Part shown: positions 43,722 through 51,575 of the stretch, in pieces
How positions within the stretch are numbered: the first letter of the stretch is position 1
Layout of the letters: each line of letters starts with the position of its first letter
Source of the DNA: Acidobacteriaceae bacterium
GTDB lineage: Bacteria > Acidobacteriota > Terriglobia > Terriglobales > Acidobacteriaceae
Assembly (NCBI GenBank): GCA_003132405.1
Contig: PKXQ01000148.1
Span: 1 to 64,000 of the forward strand
Reading direction: 5' to 3'
DNA: 64,000 nt
The notes under the pieces: generated by a model
Told to the model about the DNA's origin: nothing
The model's database searches: none
What the model saw: the letters and a program-made list of their open reading frames with translations, nothing else
Program-made: the position numbers and the translations under genes

Positions 43722-44780
43722 TCATCTGGCAATCACGACCGTGGTGCAGGAACTGCTGAGCTTAGGCAGATCGCGGGCAGCGGCCAAGCGGATCGGTAGG
43801 ATTGGTCGCTCCCCGCGAATGATCGGACAATAGTAGTCAGGCTCTAGCAGCGCGCCTTGGAGGCGTCGTCGTCCGGCACAGCCACCATGGCACGAGTCCC
43901 GAAACTCGCAAGGCTGGCACGCGTCGGGAAGCGTGCGGGCTTGCTCAAAGGGGGCGGAGTTTAGAATGTCCAGCCCCATCGAGATCAAATCTGACAGCGG
44001 CTCTCCCGCTCCCGGCCAATAAACGCAGGGCTGCGTTGTGGCGCGTGGCGTAACCCTCACGGTGCTTACGCCGCATCCTCCCAGGAGCCGCGGGAGGCCT
44101 GCCATGGCTCGCACCAGAGGCTCGCCAATGGCGATCACATCTGTTTCCGCAAAAAGGCTCCGGAACCCTTCCCAATACTCTGCGTAGGAAAGCGCATAGA
44201 TGTCGGAACGCACCGCCTGGTAGACGTTTATGCGCAGGGGAGCGCCAAACTTTTTGGCGACTCGCGCGACCTCGGCCAGACGCAAGTAGTTCGCCTTCAT
44301 CATCACTGCGATGATCGTCACAGGGACGCCGAGGCTAACGCAGCGTTCTGCTTGCCGGTGGATCAGTTCCCAGTTGCCGTTTCCGCGCTGTCCGTCCTGT
44401 TCCGCTTGCGTCGGGTAATCGAGAGAAAACTCGATGTCATGAAAGGCGCGCAGTTCATTCTCTTGCAATACAGCAACGCTGTGGCCGTTGGAAGTGATGG
44501 TGAGTTTGACGGGTTGAGTCCGCAGATAAGAGAGTATCGCTTTAAATTCCGGATGCATGCCGTTCTCGCCGGTGCCCAGATTCACCGAGCGGACGGGTAG
44601 CCGTTCCATGACGGACTTCACTTGATCCAGAGAGAGGCGGTCGGTGCGGGCGGGATCGCGGTAGCAGAAAGAGCAGGAGAGATTGCACTCATTGGTGAGC
44701 CCGAGCCCTAGAGAAATCGTGGCATCATGTGCCTTCGAGGTGGATGGAAGAGAGGAAGTTTTGCCGGTGACGTTGTTCAT
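43722..44780 (-). CDS. Radical SAM protein with SPASM-like C-terminal cysteines
   Basis: About 352 residues. The radical SAM cluster motif is Cys-X3-Cys-X2-Cys in TNECNLSCSFCYRD near residue 35, followed by LGTGENGMHPEF in place of the usual GGEP. The C-terminal region has the cysteine set expected of auxiliary SPASM/twitch clusters (QPCVYWPG, DACQPCEFRDSCHGGCAGRR, DYYCPI). Relatives modify peptides or cofactors such as heme d1 and mycofactocin. No precursor peptide is seen nearby. ATG 44780 is chosen because of an exact ggagaagg ribosome site. It follows the CmoM-like methyltransferase by about 20 bp and is probably co-transcribed. Confidence 0.87.
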   Translation of the reverse strand: MNNVTGKTSSLPSTSKAHDATISLGLGLTNECNLSCSFCYRDPARTDRLSLDQVKSVMERLPVRSVNLGTGENGMHPEFKAILSYLRTQPVKLTITSNGHSVAVLQENELRAFHDIEFSLDYPTQAEQDGQRGNGNWELIHRQAERCVSLGVPVTIIAVMMKANYLRLAEVARVAKKFGAPLRINVYQAVRSDIYALSYAEYWEGFRSLFAETDVIAIGEPLVRAMAGLPRLLGGCGVSTVRVTPRATTQPCVYWPGAGEPLSDLISMGLDILNSAPFEQARTLPDACQPCEFRDSCHGGCAGRRRLQGALLEPDYYCPIIRGERPILPIRLAAARDLPKLSSSCTTVVIAR

Positions 44781-44801
44781 CGAATCCTTCTCCATCAATC
44801 A

Positions 44802-45605
44802 TCAAGACAAACGTGTCAAGCATTGTGTGTAGCGCGCGATAGCCGCATAGTCTGGGCGGCTGCCGAGGTTGCGCTCCAGTTCAAAGATTCGTTCGTAGTC
44901 GGCGGTGCGAGAAATCCGCGACGGCAGGTAATCTGCGAGGACGCGTACGCCCCGCTCGGCAATCACTGCCAGTGACGCCTCTGTCAGCATGGCTCGCAGG
45001 CTATCCGGAGTAAATAGTCGCACCCGGCCTCCGTACAAAGACTCTTGTCCCCACTCGGCGGTGAGGTTATTTTCCGCAGCCGCCAGATCGCCTGCCTGGA
45101 TAGCGGCCTTGAATACTTCCCCGGCCTGGTTGCGCACAAGGACTGACAGTATCGCCGATGAACCTCGCAAGAGGCGAGCCGCGCCGCGCAAAAAAGCGAT
45201 TGGGTCGTCGATGAATTCCAGCAGGTTATGGCACAGAATCACATCGAACGAAGTCGCGGGAAATAAATTCGTCAAGTTCTCTGCATCCCCATGTTGCAGC
45301 ACGACCTTGTCCGCAACGTTTGCTTCTTGCACTATGCGTTTCGCTATTTCCAGCATCGCAGGAGACGAATCCAGCAGCGTAACGTGCATGCCAAGACGCG
45401 CCAGCCGAACCGCGGCCGCACCCGTGCCGCACCCGACATCGAGCGCACGCGAAGAGTCTTTGGCCAGGGGCACGGCAATAAAATCCTGCATGTTGGCAAA
45501 GGCTACGTCGGAGCGCAGCCGGCCCTCGGGCGTCTCAAGGTAGGCGGCATACTTTTCCGCCCCGCTCTGGAAACGGTCGCTTTCGGTGTTGGATGTCATC
45601 TTCAT
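44802..45605 (-). CDS. CmoM/SmtA-like SAM-dependent methyltransferase
   Basis: A class I methyltransferase of about 267 residues. The SAM site is ALDVGCGTGAAAVRLARLGMHVTLLDSS, then QHGDAENLTNLF and VILCHNLLEFIDDP. The overall layout follows CmoM (formerly SmtA), the enzyme that methylates 5-carboxymethoxyuridine in tRNA: TPEGRLR before the SAM site, LSVLVRNQAGEVFKAA after it, and the C-terminal GVRVLADYLPS with YERIFELERNLG. The assignment is by remembered pattern, so another small acidic acceptor is possible. ATG 45605 is used; earlier in-frame codons to 45761 look non-coding. The radical SAM gene follows. Confidence 0.8.
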   Translation of the reverse strand: MKMTSNTESDRFQSGAEKYAAYLETPEGRLRSDVAFANMQDFIAVPLAKDSSRALDVGCGTGAAAVRLARLGMHVTLLDSSPAMLEIAKRIVQEANVADKVVLQHGDAENLTNLFPATSFDVILCHNLLEFIDDPIAFLRGAARLLRGSSAILSVLVRNQAGEVFKAAIQAGDLAAAENNLTAEWGQESLYGGRVRLFTPDSLRAMLTEASLAVIAERGVRVLADYLPSRISRTADYERIFELERNLGSRPDYAAIARYTQCLTRLS

Positions 45606-45933
45606 CCGACGATTGTTGACCTGAACCGCGACGAAAAATTCTTCAGTAGTTCTGGTCTCCTCATTGACGGGCTGTCGCCTGCGCGTGAGCAGGATAGCAT
45701 CTGGCCGCGCGCGCGGTCGTTGGATCAAGCGATCTGCTTGATCGGTTACAACCAATTCCACTCGCGAGCCACGCGTTTGTTAGACTGATGAGAGAGCGGA
45801 CGCCGTTACCGCAGGTACTGTGAACGCTGCGCGCGAACGGTCGAGACGTTGGATCACCCGCAGTTTGTGGCAATCTTATGGATGATCGCGGAGAGCCCCA
45901 AGCGGTCCGCGTAATATGTTGAATTAAAGGCGT
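45606..45933. other. Gene-free stretch between the methyltransferase and tRNA-Val
   Basis: No convincing gene. It must hold the divergent promoters of the methyltransferase (minus) and of tRNA-Val (plus); an AT-rich taatatgttgaattaaagg lies directly before the tRNA. No repeat of note was seen. Confidence 0.4.
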
Positions 45934-46010
45934 GGGCGGTTAGCTCAGCTGGTTAGAGCGCCTGCCTTACAAGCAGGAGGTCGCAGGTTCGAGTCCTGCA
46001 CTGCCCACCA
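45934..46010 (+). tRNA. tRNA-Val (anticodon UAC)
   Basis: A complete 77-base cloverleaf: acceptor GGGCGGT with ACTGCCC (one G-U pair), D arm GCTC...GAGC, anticodon stem CCTGC/GCAGG with loop CTTACAA (anticodon UAC, reads GUA and other Val codons), T arm GCAGG-TTCGAGT-CCTGC, discriminator A and an encoded CCA. The sequence after it contains a broken histidine kinase gene, so the 3' end may have served as an integration site. Confidence 0.96.
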
Positions 46011-46078
46011 TTAGTTCAACTTAGCGATTGGATCTTCCTGGGATTCAGTACTCCCCACAAATTTCCCCACAAGTCGTA

Positions 46079-47419
46079 TCAACGCCGCCCACGCCATTGC
46101 AGAAGTGGTAGGAAAAACCTCGACCCACAAGGCAAATTCAGAATGACTTGATTGAATTCTCCTGCCAGGCACTGTACGGGAGGTAAATCGGCGGCGAAAC
46201 AGGTCTCAACATCGGCCACGTACTTCCATTCGTTGCGGGAGACGGCAATGGTTGTTTCAATCGCGTGATTGAGGTCGACGGCACACTTACCTTCGGTTCC
46301 GGGATGAGCAAATTCTTTCCTGGCTCGGACAATTTTCGAAATACGCTGAACCCCTTCGATGGTCTGCGAAACCGCCTGGGGAACCTCTCGAAGCAGGTAA
46401 GCGGGGTCCGCCTGTTCGGTGCGCTGCAGCAATGTGGCAATCGTAGTGGGAGAGGCAGAGCGGGCAAGAGACTCTTCCCGCAGTAGCTGGCACAGGCGTA
46501 GGATCTGGTCGAGCGACGGCCACATATCTTGCAGGAATCGGATGTTGTCGCCGACGAATTGTGCCGGAGTATTGATCTCGTGGGCGATGCCGGCAGCCAG
46601 TTGTCCGATGGTCTCAAGCTTTTGTGTTTGGCGAAGCTGGCCCTCCAGAATTCTATGTTCCGTGACGTCGGCGCCGGTGATCAGGAAACCGCGGCCTTGC
46701 CCGTCAGCGGAAAAATCGACGTTGATGATGGTCAAGCCAAGGAAACGTCGATTCCCATGCCGCTCAAATATCACATTTTCGCGTTTTTCAGATTTTGCGA
46801 CGTGGAACCAGGAATCGATTTCCAAGTTCCCCTGCGGCAGCAGCCAGCGGATTCCATAATCTCGAAGCGGTTTGCCGAATACGGCGTCGGGGGGAAGCCC
46901 GAAGACAATGGTCGCGGCCTGGTTCCACCGCGTGATGTGGCCGGCGGTGTCGGTTCCGATCAAAATGGAGGGAACGGAAGAGATGAAGAGCTCGGATTCC
47001 AGGTGAGCAGCACGCAGCGCGCTCTCGGCGGATTCGATCTCGGCCAGCATTTCATTGAAACCATCGACCAGCAGGCCCAGCTCATCGGTGCTGGACTTCG
47101 GTGCGCGGACGCCGAAATTCTTCTCTCGCGATATCTTCTTGGTCGTCCTAACCAGGTCCAGAATCGGATTTGAAATCAATCGCTTCAACAGAAGGGCCAC
47201 GAGAAAGGCGGCAGCGGACGAAGCGCCCATGAGCATCATCACGAAGAGCACAAAGCTGCGGGTGCGTCCGCGAATTTCCTGCAGATCGGATACACGGATC
47301 CGATTGGTTCTCCGTCTGACAGGATGGCAGCGCACGGCGCTAATTGTGCCATCTCCAAAAGGTGAGCAGTAGTGCACAGACCAGGCCCGCGCTTCCGTGG
47401 AATGCTTGCGTCCACGCAT
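46079..47419 (-). pseudogene. Decayed HAMP-PAS sensor histidine kinase, broken at both ends
   Basis: The readable middle has a membrane helix (FVLFVMMLMGASSAAAFLVALLL), HAMP (NPILDLVRTTKKIS), PAS (SVPSILIGTDTAGHITRWNQAATIVFG), and HisKA with His in AAGIAHEINTPAQFVGDNI. The 3' end stops inside the ATPase domain: the N box region EFNQVILNL is followed by an unrelated tail (PCGSRFFLPLL) and a stop, so ATP binding is lost. At the 5' end, a sensor-domain piece (AAILSDGEPIGSVY) is read in the next frame just before SDLQEIRGRT, near 47290, so a small deletion has shifted the frame. The product cannot be a working kinase. It lies 69 bp from tRNA-Val. Confidence 0.8.
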
Positions 47420-47498
47420 ATCCGTTCACTCCAAGCAGCCCGCAGCCGTTAAAGCACAACCGGGCACCCTAAGGATGATCAGGCAAAGGTGGTTCAAA

Positions 47499-48653
47499 AT
47501 GCGCAAAATCCGTCTTCTGTTGCTCGCTTTTCTAATACTGGCCATACCGGCCATCTCGTTCGCGCAGTTTGGCGTGTCCATCATGATCGCTCCGCCCGCG
47601 CTTCCGGTGTACACACAACCGATGGTTCCTTCCGCCGGCTATCTGTGGACGCCCGGTTACTGGGCATATGGGGATGAAGGCTATTTCTGGGTGCCGGGTA
47701 CTTGGGTCGAACCGCCCACCGTGGGCTTGCTCTGGACTCCAGGATATTGGGGTTGGGGCGGCAACGCTTTTGCCTGGAATGAAGGCTACTGGGGGCAAAG
47801 TGTCGGCTACTATGGCGGCGTCAACTACGGCTTCGGTTATGGCGGCGTCGGTTACGGCGGCGGTTATTGGAATAACGGAAACTTCTTCTACAACCGCTCG
47901 GTGAGTAATGTGAACACCACGAACATCACCAACGTTTACGAGAAGACCGTGATCAACGAAACCTCGGTTAACCATGTCAGCTATAACGGCGGCGAGGGTG
48001 GAATTACCGCTCGACCAACCGCAACAGAAGAGACTGCTATGCACGAGCGACACACGCCGGCAACATCGATGCAAACCCAGCACGTGCATGCTGCCAGCAC
48101 CAATCATGCACTCCTCGCATCCGTAAACCAGGGACGTCCGGCGGTTGCTGCGACCGCGAAGCCAGGGGAATTTAGCGGTTCCGGGGTAGTAGCGGCCAGA
48201 GAAGCGGGAGCGCCTTACAAGGCACCCGAAAACAAGGCGACGGAGAATAAGGCAGCTACTCGCTCTAACGAGAATAGGGCAGCCGCGAATAAGGCTGCGT
48301 CTAGCCGGACCAGTGAGAATAAACCTTCCGCGAATAGAGCGGCTCCTACTCACACCGCTGAAAACAACAAGGCAGCGCACGCACCGAGCACGGCTCATGC
48401 ACAGCCCGCAGCGCACGCGCAACCGGCACCTCGCTCGCAACCAGCAGCGCACGCACAACCAGCAGCTCACGCGCAACCGGCACCTCGCTCACAACCTGCA
48501 GCGCACGCACAGCCCGCAGCTCACGCGCAACCGGCACCTCGTTCACAACCTGCAGCACACGCACAGCCTGCGGCTCGTCAACAGGCTGCACCTCGTCCCG
48601 CGAGTCACCCCGAGAGCGCTCCGGAGAAGAAAGCTCCTGGAGGCAAGGAGTAG
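47499..48653 (+). CDS. Exported YXWGXW-repeat protein with AHAQPA-type repeat tail
   Basis: About 384 residues. The signal peptide (IRLLLLAFLILAIPAISFAQ) is followed by a Tyr/Trp/Gly-rich domain with several YXWGXW-type units (YLWTPGYWAYGDEGYFW, LLWTPGYWGWGGNAFAW). Then comes a Gly/Tyr stretch, a Thr/Asn-rich linker, Ala/Asn/Lys-rich units (ENKAATRSNENRAAANKAAS), and a tail of AHAQPA/PRSQPA repeats. It is probably an extended surface or periplasmic protein; the function of the family is not known. ATG 47499 is used with an aaaggtgg ribosome site; the upstream frame belongs to the decayed kinase region. It opens the stress-gene region. Confidence 0.85.
   Translation: MRKIRLLLLAFLILAIPAISFAQFGVSIMIAPPALPVYTQPMVPSAGYLWTPGYWAYGDEGYFWVPGTWVEPPTVGLLWTPGYWGWGGNAFAWNEGYWGQSVGYYGGVNYGFGYGGVGYGGGYWNNGNFFYNRSVSNVNTTNITNVYEKTVINETSVNHVSYNGGEGGITARPTATEETAMHERHTPATSMQTQHVHAASTNHALLASVNQGRPAVAATAKPGEFSGSGVVAAREAGAPYKAPENKATENKAATRSNENRAAANKAASSRTSENKPSANRAAPTHTAENNKAAHAPSTAHAQPAAHAQPAPRSQPAAHAQPAAHAQPAPRSQPAAHAQPAAHAQPAPRSQPAAHAQPAARQQAAPRPASHPESAPEKKAPGGKE
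48395..48590. repeat. Tandem repeat encoding the AHAQPA / PRSQPA tail
   Basis: A 54-bp unit coding for AHAQPAAHAQPAPRSQPA is repeated a little over three times with few differences. The near-identity of the copies suggests recent expansion and likely length variation between strains. Confidence 0.85.
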
Positions 48654-48720
48654 CTTTTGGTGGAAATGGCGTTTGAAGGTTTCGAATGCAGCCGCAGCGC
48701 AGACCTAAAGGAGTGAAAAT

Positions 48721-48876
48721 ATGCTTGGAACTATACTGATCGTGATTTTAATCTTAGCTCTCTTCGGTGCGCTGCCAAGATGGTCGCATACTCGGGAATG
48801 GGGTTATGCTCCTAGCGGGGGATTAGGTCTCATCCTCTGCATCGTTGTTATTCTTGTTGTTCTCGGCCGTATTTAA
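48721..48876 (+). CDS. DUF3309 small membrane protein
   Basis: A 51-residue protein that matches the DUF3309 pattern: an N-terminal helix (MLGTILIVILILALFGALP), the signature WSHTREWGYAPSGGLGLIL, and a second helix ending LGRI. The family is common in proteobacteria and acidobacteria near stress genes; its function is unknown. An excellent ribosome site (aaaggagtgaaaat) precedes the ATG. A strong intrinsic terminator follows at 48904. Confidence 0.92.
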   Translation: MLGTILIVILILALFGALPRWSHTREWGYAPSGGLGLILCIVVILVVLGRI

Positions 48877-48903
48877 ACCGTCGCATCACCGCGAAATTTT
48901 GGC

Positions 48904-48940
48904 AGGCGCCAACGTCACAACTTGGCGCCTTCTTTCTGTT
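48904..48940 (+). terminator. Rho-independent terminator after DUF3309
   Basis: AGGCGCCAA (48904-48912) and TTGGCGCCT (48922-48930) form a perfect 9-bp stem with a 9-base loop, followed by a T-rich run (tctttctgtt). It ends the YXWGXW-DUF3309 transcription unit. Confidence 0.85.
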
Positions 48941-49560
48941 CGTGCCTCGGCAGCTTCTTCTCGTCGCGCTCAGTCGTCTTTGGATTGGAGTTCAGGATTG
49001 GGAGTTGAACGACTGGAGTTAACCGATGCGCTCACTCGTGAGGAATCTCGCCATCGGCTCCTGACAGTTCTCTGTCAGCAGGCTGATCCCGGGGGGTCGG
49101 GTCGCGTTCCAGAAAGACATGTTGAGCGAGTGACTCGCCTTTTGCGCCAACTCCATGCATGATGATCGACTTGCGAAAAAGGGCGGCACGGGCAGTTATC
49201 GCTTGCCAATCGCTTTTTCCACGGCCTCGGCAGCGGAGAGCTTACGATCGCGGTGTGGCTCGGTACGGGGGGTACCGCTATGGAGTTCACAGACTTCTCC
49301 GATGGCTGCGCCACAAGTATTGCAAGGCACGGATAGTATTTGCTTCGAGGTGAGTTCCTTTGTCTTCACGCCACAGGATGCAACGCTTTTATCGGAAAAA
49401 GATGTTCACTATTGCACATATTCAAATACATCTGACAAAGCCGCGGTATCCATTCCTGGTCCACCACGCCTCTTCACAATTGTGAGCAAAATTGAACATC
49501 TTCGGTAATCGCGATTATGTCAGAATATAGGGGAGTGTAGCTGCACGCTGGAGAGATCTT
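48941..49560. other. Gene-free stretch before the Crp/Fnr regulator
   Basis: About 620 bases without a convincing gene on either strand; short open frames here lack ribosome sites and family-like sequence. It contains a perfect 7-bp hairpin CTGACAG-ttct-CTGTCAG at 49061-49078 and the 12-bp palindrome at 49474-49485. It may be decayed DNA or hold an unrecognised RNA. Confidence 0.4.
49474..49485. promoter_or_regulatory. 12-bp perfect palindrome upstream of the Crp/Fnr gene
   Basis: TCACAATTGTGA lies about 75 bases before the regulator start at 49561. TGTGA and TCACA half-words are present but in the outward-facing order without a spacer, so it is a candidate autoregulatory operator rather than a standard Crp site. 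Confidence 0.4.
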
Positions 49561-50232
49561 ATGGCGTCCCTAGCCACGTTGACCAGAAGAAAGCGCAATT
49601 TCGAGCCGGAGAACTTCCTCGCCACGATGGGCGTGGGTAGGAAGGTAGTGGCTTTTCCGAAGAAAGAGATAGTCTTCGCGCAGGGAGATGCGGCCGACTC
49701 CGTCTTCTACATCAGGGAAGGCAAGATTCGACTCACGGTCGTATCCACGATTGGCAAGGAAGCGACCTTGGGCCTATTGAGCGAGGGGGATTTTTTCGGA
49801 GAAGGCGGCCTGGCTGGACAACCTTTACGCATGGGGTCTGCGACCGCGATGACGGACTGCGAACTTCTGCGCATCGACAAGAAGGCGATGATGGAGGCGC
49901 TTCATCGGGAAAACCAATTCTCCGATATGTTCGTGGCTTATCTGCTGGCACGAAACATCCGCTATGAAGAAGATTTAGTCGACCAGCTCTTCAATTCCAG
50001 TGAAAAGAGACTCGCCCGGATTCTGCTCTTACTGGCTCATTTCGGTAAGGAAGGTGTACCCGAGACGGTCGTCCCCAAGATCAGCCAGGAGACCCTCGCC
50101 GATATGATAGGGACAACAAGGTCCCGGGTCAGCTTTTTCATGAATCGGTTTAGAAAGTTAGGCTTTGTTGACTATGGCGATAGCGGGCTGAAAGTTCATA
50201 GTTCGCTTCTCAATATCGTTCTCCACGACTAG
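49561..50232 (+). CDS. Crp/Fnr-family transcriptional regulator
   Basis: A 223-residue regulator. The N-terminal cyclic-nucleotide-binding-like beta barrel includes VVAFPKKEIVFAQGDAADSVFYIREGKIRLTV and LLSEGDFFGEGGLAGQ. A dimerisation helix (HRENQFSDMFVAYLLARNIRYEEDLV) leads to the C-terminal winged HTH with recognition helix in SQETLADMIGTTRSRVSFFMNRFRKLGFV. No Fnr-type N-terminal Cys cluster is seen, so it does not sense oxygen by an iron-sulfur centre; ligand unknown. It lies among small stress genes, and might bind the palindrome upstream or the Crp-type site at 26976 (inference). Confidence 0.93.
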   Translation: MASLATLTRRKRNFEPENFLATMGVGRKVVAFPKKEIVFAQGDAADSVFYIREGKIRLTVVSTIGKEATLGLLSEGDFFGEGGLAGQPLRMGSATAMTDCELLRIDKKAMMEALHRENQFSDMFVAYLLARNIRYEEDLVDQLFNSSEKRLARILLLLAHFGKEGVPETVVPKISQETLADMIGTTRSRVSFFMNRFRKLGFVDYGDSGLKVHSSLLNIVLHD

Positions 50233-50264
50233 CAGCCATCTCATAATGAATCTGGGAAGTAAAC

Positions 50265-50340
50265 TAAGGGCTCCCTCAGGGGCTAACGCCCTCGCTTTAC
50301 TGGCGTTTTGCGGCACGGCTGAAGGCGTGCCCTACCCAAA
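50265..50340. repeat. Palindromic repeat (cggcacggctgaaggcgtgcc type)
   Basis: GGCACG (50312-50317) pairs with CGTGCC (50326-50331) inside a longer phrase that includes ctcaggggctaacgccctcg. The wording matches a class of intergenic repeat I associate with acidobacterial genomes. It separates the Crp/Fnr gene from a convergent small gene. Confidence 0.5.
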
Positions 50341-50370
50341 ACCGATTGATGAGTTAGCTTTTAGCTTCCG

Positions 50371-50544
50371 CTATTCCGCAGAATCCTTCTGGCGCGTCGC
50401 CTTAACACCCGAAACAATTCCAACTCCCAGGAGAACGATCGCTCCTACTGCAATCCAGTGTGCAGGCATGTGCATCAAGTGCGCGGCATAAATCAATCCC
50501 CCGATTAATATTGCAAAGCCAATCGAGTAAAGTCCAAACGACAT
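50371..50544 (-). CDS. Small two-helix membrane protein (57 aa)
   Basis: Begins MSFGLYSIGFAILIGGLIYAA and continues with the linker HLMHMPAHWI, a second helix (AVGAIVLLGVGIVSGV) and a basic tail KATRQKDSAE. I know it only as a frequent acidobacterial small membrane protein of unknown function. ATG 50544 is preceded by ggagatgct, a good ribosome site; an earlier in-frame ATG at 50643 lacks one. Confidence 0.75.
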   Translation of the reverse strand: MSFGLYSIGFAILIGGLIYAAHLMHMPAHWIAVGAIVLLGVGIVSGVKATRQKDSAE

Positions 50545-50683
50545 AGCATCTCCTTGGTCGAGTACGGCTTGGCAGTTGACACCATGGGTTAAACCCCGGT
50601 CGCTTTGATTAACAGAGCAGCCCGTAGCGTGGTTGCTTTCCATCCTCCGGCACGCAACAACTCCGCAGTTGTTGCCATGTTTC

Positions 50684-51238
50684 CTATAGCGACGGTGAGG
50701 AACTGGCTTTCTGATCTTTCACCTGGAGGTCATTCACTACTTGTTGGACGTTCGGCACTCCGCTCGCTATCTGTCCGGCACGGGTCCGCTTGTCTTCTGA
50801 GTTCACCTCTCCGCTCAGCGTCACTACGCCGCTCTTCACAGCGTAGGACACGGCATCGTGCATTTTGCTTTGGATCAGAGCAGCGTCGAGATTTTCCGCG
50901 ATGCCTTTATCCAGATCGGAGTTCACGGCCCTCGCATCCTGTTCTCCGCCCACGGGAATCACCGCAATTTGATCGGCAACAACCTGCGCGCCGGCGAGAG
51001 ACTTGGCGAGAGATTCGGCGTCTGACTTGGCATTGGCGCTGGCGACTTGCCCGCCGATGGTTACAACGCCCTTATCACGATCCTCGCTGACCGAGACATT
51101 TTTGAAACCTGCTTGATCGAGCGCTCTGCGAATGCTGTCGGAAACGTCGGGGGACTTCGTGGCGTTCGTTGAGCACGCAGCCAAAATAACGGCGGCGAGC
51201 AGCGGGAGCGCGACAAGGGACAATTGAGTCGTTTTCAT
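50684..51238 (-). CDS. Lipoprotein with two BON domains
   Basis: A 184-residue protein of the OsmY/DolP type. A lipoprotein signal with the lipobox LAAC near residue 21 is followed by two BON repeats: IRRALDQAGFKNVSVSEDRDKGVVTIGGQVAS, then IQSKMHDAVSYAVKSGVVTLSGEVNSEDK ending in VPNVQQVVNDLQV. BON domains bind phospholipid membranes and are often stress-induced. The gene is read divergently from the membrane protein at 51576. Two 14-bp direct repeats lie in the shared upstream region. Confidence 0.9.
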   Translation of the reverse strand: MKTTQLSLVALPLLAAVILAACSTNATKSPDVSDSIRRALDQAGFKNVSVSEDRDKGVVTIGGQVASANAKSDAESLAKSLAGAQVVADQIAVIPVGGEQDARAVNSDLDKGIAENLDAALIQSKMHDAVSYAVKSGVVTLSGEVNSEDKRTRAGQIASGVPNVQQVVNDLQVKDQKASSSPSL

Positions 51239-51575
51239 ATCTTCAACCTTCTGAGCGAACGCCGAATCGAGTCCGCGGGAACGAGCTATTTCTGCCGTTG
51301 GAGCCAGGCTACAGAATCGCTCACTTCTTTCTTCAGTGCTGTGTAGAATCGCTCACTTTGCCAGAAAATTAAGTAGTTAAGTCTTAATCGTCGATCGTCG
51401 GCGCTCCGGAGTCTCGCGGCGAACGTTCGGCCAACTTCTCACAAAGCGATCAATTGTGATCAGCCTTCCGCTGTCTATAAGGTTGATACTGACAACTAAC
51501 AAGGCTGACTTCCCAAAAAAATGTTGAAACGGATCAAGGTCGGTTCTTGTAGACAAATGGGTAAAAGAGGTTTCG
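51239..51575. other. Divergent upstream region with two 14-bp direct repeats
   Basis: AGAATCGCTCACTT occurs at 51313-51326 and again at 51345-51358, a 32-bp period (about three helical turns). The stretch otherwise holds no gene and should carry the divergent promoters of the BON lipoprotein and the membrane protein at 51576. Confidence 0.5.

Noticed and set aside
45606-45761. 52-residue N-terminal extension of the CmoM-like methyltransferase
   Set aside because: Arg-rich and unlike the family, which begins near the ATG at 45605.
46079-46170. Integrase C terminus next to the tRNA
   Set aside because: A short open frame runs toward the tRNA, but no Tyr-recombinase motif could be seen, so no integrase is claimed.
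48395-48590. CRISPR-like array
   Set aside because: Repeats have no unique spacers and are read through as an in-frame AHAQPA protein tail.
49155-49508. Open frame of 117 codons before the Crp/Fnr gene
   Set aside because: No ribosome site, no family-like sequence, and composition unlike neighbouring genes.
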